A stretch of DNA of 64,000 bases from Gramella jeungdoensis (lineage in GTDB: Bacteria; Bacteroidota; Bacteroidia; Flavobacteriales; Flavobacteriaceae): positions 124,001 to 188,000 of the forward strand of contig NZ_JAMSCK010000003.1 in NCBI RefSeq assembly GCF_023805255.1, written 5' to 3'. Positions 27,943 through 35,128 of this stretch are shown here, piece after piece. A model generated the notes under the pieces. The model was not told the DNA's origin and ran no database searches. It was given only the letters and a program-made list of their open reading frames with translations. Position 1 is the stretch's first letter, and the number at the start of each line of letters is the position of its first letter. Position numbers and translations under genes: made by a program.

Positions 27943-29973
27943 ATGAGTAAAGAACTGAACACTATAATTGAGAGTTTAGGAACTTACCTTCCCCCTGATT
28001 CATGCTCTACCACAGAGATATTGCAAAAATGTAAGAAGGAAATTAGATTTCCACTAGAGAAAATCACGGGTATTGAGTCTAGACGGTTGGCGGGACAAGA
28101 TGAGTTTGCTATTGACCTTGCAAGGAAAGCCATAATTGATTGCCTGGACAGGTCAAGGTTTAAGCCATCGGATATAGATATGCTTATTTCCTGCAACATA
28201 TCAAGGTTTGATGATTCAAACTCCTTTTCTTTTGAACCAAATACCTCTATAAAATTAAAGCAAGAATTCGGTTTTAAAAATGCTATTGTTTTTGATGTCA
28301 CAAATGCCTGTGCAGGAATGTTTACAGGCTTATATATAATAGATTCCTTATTAAAAACGGGGGCAATTAAAACAGGTATGATTGTGAGTGGCGAATATAT
28401 TACTCACCTTACCGAAACAGCTCAAAGGGAAATTGAAAACTTCATGGATTCAAGAATTGCATGTCTAACCCTTGGAGATGCAGGAGCTGCAATAATTTTA
28501 GAAAAAGGAGAAGATGATAACCTGGGTTTTCAAAAAATTCAACTTCAAACGATGGCAGAATATAGCGGCTATTGCATTGGAAAAGAATCAGAGACGGGTG
28601 GATGGATTATGTATACCGATGCTGTTAATATGACAAGGGTGGGATTAAAATCTGGAGTGGACCATGCCATAGAGACTCTAAAACAGAATGGGTGGTCACC
28701 ATACGACTTTAAACATTTGATAATGCATCAGACTTCAAAAACAAGTTTAAATGGAGCTGTACGCCTGATAAATCAATCACTTAATGATAAGGTATGTGAT
28801 GATACTAATACTTTTAATAATTTAGAGAACCGAGGTAATACTGCTTCAACCTCGCATTTTGTTGCACTTATGGATGGCATCCAACAAAAAAGGATCAATT
28901 CTGGTGATAAAGTAGTTTTTAGTATAAATGCATCTGGAATAACCATAGGAACGGCACTTTATCAGCTTGATGAATTACCAAAAAGAATTCGGCAGAAGGA
29001 AAAAAGTAAAAGCAATTCAAAATCAAGAATTAATTATCATAACAAGTCCAACTCAATTTCGAAAAATGAAATGTTTGGTGTTAGAATTGAAAGTATAGGA
29101 ATAGTTTCAAAAGAAACTATTAATGAAAATAACTCATTGAGATTTCTTGAAAATGCAGTGAAAAATTGCCTTAAAAACTCCTCTTACGAAAGTACCGATA
29201 TAGATTTGGTTATTTACTGCGGTATATATCGAAGTGAGTATTTAATGGAACCGGCCTATGCCACATTGGTTGCTGCTGGTTTGGACAAAGAAACTAGCCC
29301 AAATGGGGCTGGAAATAATAAAATAATGGCCTTTGATATCTTTAACGGGTCCATGGGTTTTCTTAATACTTGTTATGTTGTTCAGCACTTGATCAGGTCA
29401 AGGAATTGCAAAAGAGCTCTGGTAGTTGCATCTGAAATTGAAAATAACTCAGAATTATTTCCTGATAAACTTTTAGGCGTACAAGAGACCGCCTCGGCAA
29501 TAATTTTGGATGCTCATCAAAATGAGGGCTTAGGTATGTCTTGTTTTAGTTTTAAATATAACCTAGATGCAATGAGTTCTTTTACATCTAATGCCTCATA
29601 TTCCCTGCCTTCTAACCCAAAACTATGTTTGAATATATATAAATCTCATGATCTTAATGAGAAATACAGGATCTTGATTTTAAGTACCGTTAAAGCTTTT
29701 CTGTCGAAGCACGAACTTAGAAATGACGAAATTAATTTAGTGTTCCCACCCCAAATCTCTTCTGAATTTATTTCTGAATTAGGCAAAAAACTTGACTTTC
29801 CGAATGCATCAATAGTTGATGCTGTTGGAGATAATTTTGATTTGTTTACTTCATCCATCCCTTACAGTTTCGAATATGCTTATAGGAAAGAGCTTGTTTC
29901 AGAAGGAGATATAGCCCTGATTATTGCAATTGGTTCGGGGATACAGGTTGGCTATTCTATCTATAAGTTTTGA
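27943..29973 (+). CDS. Double KAS III protein: active half fused to a degenerate half
   Basis: A 676-residue protein with two thiolase-fold units. Residues 1-345 form a complete KAS III (FabH-like) enzyme with the full triad: Cys123 (VTNACAGM), His262 (LIMHQTSK) and Asn299 (NRGNTAST). A Ser/Lys-rich linker follows (350-375). Residues 376-676 repeat the same fold (AFDIFNGSMGF and the final IIAIGSGIQVGYS), but Cys is replaced by Ser470, His by Pro near 602, and the Asn region is changed (VGDNFD). Normal KAS III enzymes are homodimers; here a built-in pseudo-partner would make a heterodimer in one chain, analogous to the PqsB-PqsC pair. It may condense, transfer or release an acyl chain in the pathway. 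It is the first gene of an operon with the P450. Confidence 0.88.
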   Translation: MSKELNTIIESLGTYLPPDSCSTTEILQKCKKEIRFPLEKITGIESRRLAGQDEFAIDLARKAIIDCLDRSRFKPSDIDMLISCNISRFDDSNSFSFEPNTSIKLKQEFGFKNAIVFDVTNACAGMFTGLYIIDSLLKTGAIKTGMIVSGEYITHLTETAQREIENFMDSRIACLTLGDAGAAIILEKGEDDNLGFQKIQLQTMAEYSGYCIGKESETGGWIMYTDAVNMTRVGLKSGVDHAIETLKQNGWSPYDFKHLIMHQTSKTSLNGAVRLINQSLNDKVCDDTNTFNNLENRGNTASTSHFVALMDGIQQKRINSGDKVVFSINASGITIGTALYQLDELPKRIRQKEKSKSNSKSRINYHNKSNSISKNEMFGVRIESIGIVSKETINENNSLRFLENAVKNCLKNSSYESTDIDLVIYCGIYRSEYLMEPAYATLVAAGLDKETSPNGAGNNKIMAFDIFNGSMGFLNTCYVVQHLIRSRNCKRALVVASEIENNSELFPDKLLGVQETASAIILDAHQNEGLGMSCFSFKYNLDAMSSFTSNASYSLPSNPKLCLNIYKSHDLNEKYRILILSTVKAFLSKHELRNDEINLVFPPQISSEFISELGKKLDFPNASIVDAVGDNFDLFTSSIPYSFEYAYRKELVSEGDIALIIAIGSGIQVGYSIYKF

Positions 29974-29984
29974 AAATTTAGGCT

Positions 29985-31340
29985 ATGGACACTTCAATAA
30001 AATCAAAACTACCTCCAGGACCTAAGCCTAAAATACCACTGACAAATTTGTTCGATTTCAGGAAAGATAGTCTGGCATTTTTAAAAAGGATAGCCGATGA
30101 ATATGGAGATATCGTTCATTTTAAATTAGGTCTATACCGAGTAGTTCTCTTAAATCATCCGGATTTCATAAAACAGGTGTTATCGACTCATAATGACAAT
30201 TTTGTCAAAGGAAGACCATTAGAAATGGCAAAAGAGTTAATGGGGGAAGGTCTTTTAACGAGTGAAGGAGAATTCCATAAACAGCAGTCCAGAATAATTC
30301 AACCAGCTTTCAGCACCAAAATGATGGATCATTATGGGCCTGTGATGACATTTTATGCTAATAATTTAATGAAAAAATGGAATGATGGTACTACTATCGA
30401 TGTTCTTTCAGAGATGGTAGAAATGAGTATTGAAATTGCCGGGAAGACAATGTTTAGTATCGATATAAAAAAAGAAGTTCCGGAAATAACTCAGGCACTG
30501 GAAAAAATCACGGTCCTTTTTAAGAGAATTTCACTTCCTTTTTCTGAATATTTACTTAATCTTCCATTGCCCAGCACATATCGATTTTATAAAGCGAGGA
30601 CTCAAATTGATGACATAATTTACAGGATAATTAAAGCTCGTAAAAAAAGCAGGTTAGATAACGGAGATTTACTTTCATTGCTTTTGAATGCAGAGGTTCA
30701 TAGTGGCACAAAGGGAGTTTTGACAGATAAGCAGATAAGGGATGAGGCTTTAACCCTTTTTTTAACAGCTTTTGATACCACCTCTTTAGCTCTGTCATGG
30801 ACCTGGTATTTGCTTTCGCAAAATCCTGAAGCTGAACAAAAGTTACATAACGAACTAGAAAACGTCCTAGAAGGGCGTCTCCCAACTATAAATGATATTC
30901 CCAAACTAGTTTACACAAAAAATATTTTTGCCGAATCAATGAGAATTTATCCTCCTATTTATATAATTGCTCGTCAATCATTGGAAGAATTTTCAATATC
31001 TAATTATATGATACCGAAGGGAACGCTTGTCTTAATGAGTCCCTATTTGATTCATCATGATAAGCGTTTTCATAATGATCCGGAACGCTTCAATCCAGAT
31101 GTTTGGAGTAAGAAGAATGCTTACCATCAATCAAGATTTGATTATTTCCCGTTTAGCCGGGGGGCACGTGCATGTATTGGACAGCATTACGCATGGTTGG
31201 AGGGAGTTCTTGTTCTTGCTACCATTGCCCAATATTGGAAACTGGAAAGAATTCCAGGTAATACAGTAGAAATTGAACAACTAATTAATCTTCGACCCCG
31301 GAATGGTCTTAAAATGAAATTATCAAGGAGAAAAAATTAG
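29985..31340 (+). CDS. Cytochrome P450
   Basis: A 451-residue soluble-type P450. It has the I-helix oxygen-binding motif TAFDTTS at 261-267, the ExxR motif ESMR at 317-320, and the haem-binding loop FSRGARACIGQ with the thiolate ligand Cys397. All invariant residues are present, so it should be active as a monooxygenase with an outside ferredoxin or flavodoxin supply, which is not encoded here. The N-terminal PPGPKPKIP segment is the usual proline hinge, without a membrane anchor. The gap to the KAS III gene is only 11 bases, so the two are in one operon. A tailoring hydroxylation of the lipid or ketide part of the product is the likely role. Confidence 0.95.
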   Translation: MDTSIKSKLPPGPKPKIPLTNLFDFRKDSLAFLKRIADEYGDIVHFKLGLYRVVLLNHPDFIKQVLSTHNDNFVKGRPLEMAKELMGEGLLTSEGEFHKQQSRIIQPAFSTKMMDHYGPVMTFYANNLMKKWNDGTTIDVLSEMVEMSIEIAGKTMFSIDIKKEVPEITQALEKITVLFKRISLPFSEYLLNLPLPSTYRFYKARTQIDDIIYRIIKARKKSRLDNGDLLSLLLNAEVHSGTKGVLTDKQIRDEALTLFLTAFDTTSLALSWTWYLLSQNPEAEQKLHNELENVLEGRLPTINDIPKLVYTKNIFAESMRIYPPIYIIARQSLEEFSISNYMIPKGTLVLMSPYLIHHDKRFHNDPERFNPDVWSKKNAYHQSRFDYFPFSRGARACIGQHYAWLEGVLVLATIAQYWKLERIPGNTVEIEQLINLRPRNGLKMKLSRRKN

Positions 31341-31359
31341 TAAATAAAGATCTTATAAA

Positions 31360-32109
31360 ATGGATAGTGTTAAGATAAATTGGGCTGATAAATTTCCAGG
31401 ATGTTTATATGGAATTGATCACATCCATGTTTGGAAAGCTTCTCTGGATTACAATGAATCCAAAATCAATTCGGCTATTGAGTTTCTTTCAATGGATGAA
31501 GTTGAACGAGCCAATCGATTTTATTTCGAAAGCGATAGAAGCCAATTCATCGTGAGACGAAGCATTCTAAAACAGATTATTGCTAAATACCTAGAGATTG
31601 ACCCGAAAAATCTTCTATTTGGATATAATCTTTTTGGAAAACCACATCTTATCAATGATTCCCTAAAACATAGCCTTAAGTTTAATATGTCTTATTCAAA
31701 TAATATGGCTTTATACGCCATAAGCTATGAAATAGAGGTTGGGATAGATATTGAATTTATTCAAAAGGATATTGAATTTCAGCAGATCATAGATAGGTTC
31801 TTTTCTCCTAATGAAATAGAGTACCTCCGAAATATAAATATTGATAAACGTAAAGAGGAGTTTTTTAAAATTTGGACAAGGAAAGAAGCCGTATTGAAGG
31901 CCTTGGGAAAAGGTTTTTCTATTCCTTTACAAATGGTTAATGTAGCCTATAATAGAAGTAATTTTATATTGAGGATCAATAATGATGGGAATCATGGTGA
32001 AAAATCTTCGTGGAATGTTCAGGATTTATTACCAGCAAATAACTATATAGCTTCAATTGCTAAAGAAGAATCAGATTCTGAAATTTTCTTTTCTCATTTC
32101 ACGTTTTAA
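31360..32109 (+). CDS. 4'-phosphopantetheinyl transferase, Sfp type
   Basis: A 249-residue enzyme that converts apo carrier proteins to the holo form by adding phosphopantetheine from CoA. It has the magnesium-binding GIDIEFI (Asp130, Glu132) and the second signature WTRKEAVLKALGKG at 172-185 (Glu176). Its length matches Sfp-type enzymes, not the short AcpS. It lies 19 bases after the P450 gene in the same operon. It is the obvious activator of the two PKS carrier domains and the NRPS carrier domain in this island, which makes the cluster self-sufficient after transfer. Confidence 0.93.
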   Translation: MDSVKINWADKFPGCLYGIDHIHVWKASLDYNESKINSAIEFLSMDEVERANRFYFESDRSQFIVRRSILKQIIAKYLEIDPKNLLFGYNLFGKPHLINDSLKHSLKFNMSYSNNMALYAISYEIEVGIDIEFIQKDIEFQQIIDRFFSPNEIEYLRNINIDKRKEEFFKIWTRKEAVLKALGKGFSIPLQMVNVAYNRSNFILRINNDGNHGEKSSWNVQDLLPANNYIASIAKEESDSEIFFSHFTF

Positions 32110-32116
32110 AAGGGAG

Positions 32117-33026
32117 TCATTTATCTAAAAGGTTCTGAGCCATTGGTAGAATAGGGACTGAAATAGATTTACCAGTTTTTTGACGCTTCATCTTAATCCA
32201 ATTTCTTCCATCCTTACCCACCACGATATGATGGCTTCTCAGGTTACTCATTTCCTTAAAAGCTAAGCCAGTATAGTAGCAGAATACAAAGCAATCTCTA
32301 ACTTCCTCTAATCGCTTATTACCTATCTCCTTTTCCTGTAGACGGATAAGCTCAACTTAGTTAAGATATATGACCTCCCTTTTCACAGGCTTAGGTTTAT
32401 GCATCAGGAATGGGTTTTTATTTAAATAATCCTGAGCAACTGCAAAGTTTATCATCTTCTTAAACCGTTGTAAATTCTTATTGATTGTACTTTGTTGCAT
32501 CTCCTTTTCAGTCCTTAAGTAATATTCAAAGTCTTTGATAAACTGAAATTTTAATTTATTGAGCTTAACATCACTTTGTTTAAATTTCCATTTGATGAAA
32601 GACTGAAGATGCGTTTTAGTATTTTCAAATTTTTTGCCAGGAAACCTCCTTGATATCTTTACCAATCAATTTTTTGTAATAGTCATTATGTTGCTTATAA
32701 GTAGCTAATACACCATACTCTTTTTTAATGTCCTCTCCTTTGAAGAGTTTAAAAATATCATCTACATCAAACGATTTCTCCTGAATTTGAAGCATTAAAA
32801 AAGCCTGACCAAGTTTTTGCTTAATCAGGCTTAATTGTTTGTTTACATATTCTGAATTCTCAGAGGTGTATAAGACTTTCTGTTTCTCTTTATTCCAATA
32901 GGCAGGATTAATAAATAACCCCGTAGAGACTTGTTTATGTGATTTCTCAAAGGTGATTCGACAACGTAAAGGAGTTAAACTAGCTTTATTCGTTTTTCCT
33001 TTCTGTATAGAATAATTGATTTTCAT
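32117..33026 (-). pseudogene. Tyrosine recombinase (integrase), inactivated
   Basis: Read leftward, this is a phage-type integrase of Bacteroidota broken in three ways. The N-terminal part (33026 to about 32640, MKINYSIQKGKTNK...) has the usual arm-binding region (LTPLRCRITFEKSHKQVSTG). A frameshift near 32640 moves to the core-binding part (FIKWKFKQSDVKLNKLKF), which ends in an in-frame TAA at 32357. The same frame continues after that stop (ELIRLQEKEIGNKRLEEVRD, CYYTGLAFKEMSNLRSHH) but ends at 32117 before the HxxR and catalytic Tyr motifs. It cannot be active. It lies 300 bases from tRNA-Asp and points away from it, the usual layout of an integrase next to its attachment site. It was probably the enzyme that inserted the island. 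Confidence 0.85.
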
Positions 33027-33156
33027 AAAATTTAATTTTAGGTGGTTAGTGAATTTTTAAAAAGTGGGGTACTCGAGATTTTTTGGGGTACCTCATAGGG
33101 TACTCAGAAAAGGAGAAAAACTTGACAACTTGACGAAAAGAAAGAATTAATGGAAA

Positions 33157-33342
33157 GCCCGTAAAAACAAAAAAGCCTCTTTCCGAATACACGGAAAAAA
33201 GCTTCTCATTGGCTAGCACCTCTCAGCGCTAACTACACATCCCGACACGTCGGGACAAACAACACAACTAATCATTAGTGCCAAAAAAAGCCCCCAGTTT
33301 CGTAGGAGCTTTTTTGCAACTTTGCGGTCTGGACGAGACTCG
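33157..33342. repeat. Island boundary repeat at tRNA-Asp: trailer plus tRNA 3' end, copy 7
   Basis: The reference copy of the repeat, still joined to the intact tRNA. Read away from the tRNA (minus strand), it holds a terminator hairpin (AAAAAAGCTCCTACGAAACT, then GGGGGCTTTTTTT), the palindrome TCCCGACGTGTCGGGA, and a second hairpin (AAGCTTTTTTCCG, loop, CGGAAAGAGGCTT, T-run). The copy at 9576-9759 matches it over its full length, that at 14051-14194 at both ends, and those at 2.6, 3.2, 3.8 and 6.3 kb in the distal hairpin. It works as the tRNA terminator here, and its inner end overlaps the integration site. Confidence 0.85.
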
Positions 33343-33398
33343 AACTCGCGACCCCCTGCGTGACAGGCAGGTATTCTAACCAACTGAACTACCAGACC
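33325..33398 (-). tRNA. tRNA-Asp (anticodon GTC)
   Basis: A 74-nucleotide cloverleaf on the minus strand. The acceptor stem is GGTCTGG with CCAGACC, the discriminator base G (33325), the anticodon stem-loop CCTGC-CTGTCAC-GCAGG with anticodon GTC at 33362-33364, and the T arm GCGAG-TTCGAGT-CTCGT. CCA is not encoded. Its 3' end faces the island, and the 3' bases recur at 9741-9759, so this gene was the integration target. Promoter sequence at 33417-33446. Confidence 0.97.
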
Positions 33399-33416
33399 GT
33401 TGCTTTATTGCGAGGG

Positions 33417-33446
33417 CAAATATACTACCCTTTTTAATTTCACCAA
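33417..33446 (-). promoter_or_regulatory. Bacteroidota-type promoter of tRNA-Asp
   Basis: On the minus strand a TTG (33444-33446) is followed after 19 bases by TATATTTG (33417-33424). This matches the TTG / TAnnTTTG consensus of the Bacteroidota primary sigma factor, and the tRNA begins about 18 bases further on. Confidence 0.75.
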
Positions 33447-33484
33447 ACCTTTTTTTTAAAAATTTCAGACTAAAAAATAAGCCC

Positions 33485-34414
33485 CTACCCAAACTTTTGT
33501 TTCTCAAGCAAATATGCGGTCATAATATTATCGAAATTTTTATTGATATCGGCCTCCACATACTTTATCCGGTATTTTGCACATTGCATTCTTAGCTCCG
33601 CCAGATATTGCTCAACTGCTTTTTTATAATTCTCCCTTATATTATCTGAATACAGGTCTACCTCCATTCCCGTCTCCACATCGGTAAAACGTCGCGGAGT
33701 ATTCTCAAAATTGAACTCAAGCTCTCTTTTTTCGTCCATAACATGGAAAAGGATTACCTCATGGCGGTTATATTTAAGGTGCCTCAATGCCTCGAAAAGT
33801 TTTTCTTCATCGGTATCGGCCTGGAACATATCAGTAAATAAAAATATCAGGGATCTTCTTTTTAGTTTTTCGGCGATCTGGTGCAAATAAGTATAGGTAT
33901 CAGTAGTCTTCCTTTTAGCCGGCTTCTTTAAGATCTCGTTCAATTTATTAAGAAGCATATGGTGATGCCTTTCACTCGACTTTTCAGGAGCATAATATTC
34001 AAATTCATCACTATAGATACTTATCCCCACGGCATCTCTCTGTCGCTTTAGAATATGCATCAAACAGGCCGAAGCCAGCACCGAAAAGCCTATCTTATTC
34101 AAAGAGGTGAGACTCTGGTTCTTCAACTTTGGATAATGCATGGAAGCCGAGTTATCCAGGATAAGATGACATCTTAGGTTGGTTTCCTCTTCATATCGTC
34201 GCGTATAAAGTTTATCGGTCTTCGCAAATAACTTCCAGTCTATATGCCGGGTGCTTTCTCCGGTATTATAGATCTTATGCTCTGCAAATTCAGCCGAGAA
34301 ACCGTGAAACGGACTCTTATGCATCCCTGAGATATACCCCTCAACCACCTGCTTTGCCAGGAGGTCCAGGTTTAAAAATCCACCGGTCTCATGAAGTTCC
34401 TTTTCTATATTCAT
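33485..34414 (-). CDS. DUF58 domain protein
   Basis: A 309-residue cytoplasmic protein of the DUF58 family. The conserved core is HIDWKLFAKTDKLYTRRYEE near residues 57-76, the family signature, followed by a vWA-like segment (CHLILDNSASMHYP, with a DxSxS metal-site pattern) and SLIFLFTDMFQ. DUF58 proteins usually lie beside MoxR-type ATPases and vWA proteins in clusters linked to envelope or respiratory functions; those partners are not in this window. This is the first core gene to the right of the tRNA and shows the cleaner codon use of that region. Confidence 0.92.
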   Translation of the reverse strand: MNIEKELHETGGFLNLDLLAKQVVEGYISGMHKSPFHGFSAEFAEHKIYNTGESTRHIDWKLFAKTDKLYTRRYEEETNLRCHLILDNSASMHYPKLKNQSLTSLNKIGFSVLASACLMHILKRQRDAVGISIYSDEFEYYAPEKSSERHHHMLLNKLNEILKKPAKRKTTDTYTYLHQIAEKLKRRSLIFLFTDMFQADTDEEKLFEALRHLKYNRHEVILFHVMDEKRELEFNFENTPRRFTDVETGMEVDLYSDNIRENYKKAVEQYLAELRMQCAKYRIKYVEADINKNFDNIMTAYLLEKQKFG

Positions 34415-34536
34415 AGGCAGTAATCAATAATCCGGACAGTGCCGGAAACAGGATTCAGCAGTAATTCCAAAATTCCCATATCGGTGATCTTACACCGAAC
34501 CCTCTTTGAGGGATTAAATTACCCATACTTTATGAA

Positions 34537-34563
34537 TAAAAAAAGCCACGCAATGCGTGGCTT
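34537..34563 (-). terminator. Terminator of trxA
   Basis: Perfect stem AAGCCACGC / GCGTGGCTT with a 3-base loop, followed on the minus strand by a run of seven T. It lies 24 bases after the trxA stop. Confidence 0.85.
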
Positions 34564-34586
34564 AAATAATTATTTTTTTCTGACTC

Positions 34587-34907
34587 TTATTGCAACAATT
34601 GCTCAATAGCGTCAGCGTAAGTCTGCTTTGGAGCAACTCCAACCTGGCGACCTACAACTTCACCGTTTTGGAAAACAAGTACGGTAGGTATATTTCTTAC
34701 ACCGTACTTAGCGGCAAATTCCTGGTTGGCATCAACATCCAGTTTACCAACAACGGCTTTACCTTCATATTCACTACTAATTTCGTCAATAATAGGTCCA
34801 ACCATTCTACAAGGTCCGCACCATGCAGCCCAGAAATCTACCATTACGGGTTTATCGCTTTTAAGAACTTGTTCTTCAAAATTCGCGTCAGTTATTTCAA
34901 CAGCCAT
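34587..34907 (-). CDS. trxA: Thioredoxin
   Basis: A 106-residue thioredoxin, the general dithiol reductant of the cytoplasm. The active site is FWAAWCGPCRMVGP with Cys30 and Cys33, and the conserved cis-proline segment RNIPTVLVFQNG is present. Its length matches E. coli TrxA, and no signal peptide or extra domain is attached. It is followed by a strong terminator (34537-34563) and separated by about 220 bases from dnaE upstream, so it is a single-gene unit. Confidence 0.97.
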   Translation of the reverse strand: MAVEITDANFEEQVLKSDKPVMVDFWAAWCGPCRMVGPIIDEISSEYEGKAVVGKLDVDANQEFAAKYGVRNIPTVLVFQNGEVVGRQVGVAPKQTYADAIEQLLQ

Positions 34908-35015
34908 AATATGTTATTTTTCTAAATTTTTAATTTGATTCGTAAAAATAGTCAATAATATATTTATTCCTTACAGTGCTTATATTTTATTTGGCTATAA
35001 GCTGATTGTTAAGCT

Positions 35016-35128
35016 TTATGTGGGGTCCCCACGCCTATGGCGTGGCCGGGCTTTCGGCGCTACACGGTAGCCTCCTCAATCCCTGGCCCAGACCCTCTTC
35101 TCTCCCTTTCCAGGGAAGGCAGGAGAGG
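35016..35128. repeat. GC-rich palindromic intergenic element
   Basis: The segment starting GGGGTCCCCACGCCTATGG and continuing with GCGTGGCCGGGCTTTCGGC is far richer in GC than its surroundings and contains the palindromes GGGGTCCCC and CCACGCCTATGGCGTGG. It lies downstream of dnaE. It resembles dispersed intergenic repeats, though no second copy occurs in this window, so its repetitive nature is a guess. Confidence 0.4.

Noticed and set aside
14474-32109. Sulfonolipid (capnine-type) synthesis cluster
   Set aside because: No cysteate synthase or serine-palmitoyl-transferase-like gene is present; the sulfotransferase would make sulfate esters, not sulfonates.
2601-33342. Trailer hairpins as integron attC sites
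   Set aside because: They lack the paired attC core sites (RYYYAAC / GTTRRRY), there is no integron-type integrase, and their sequence is explained by the tRNA-Asp trailer.
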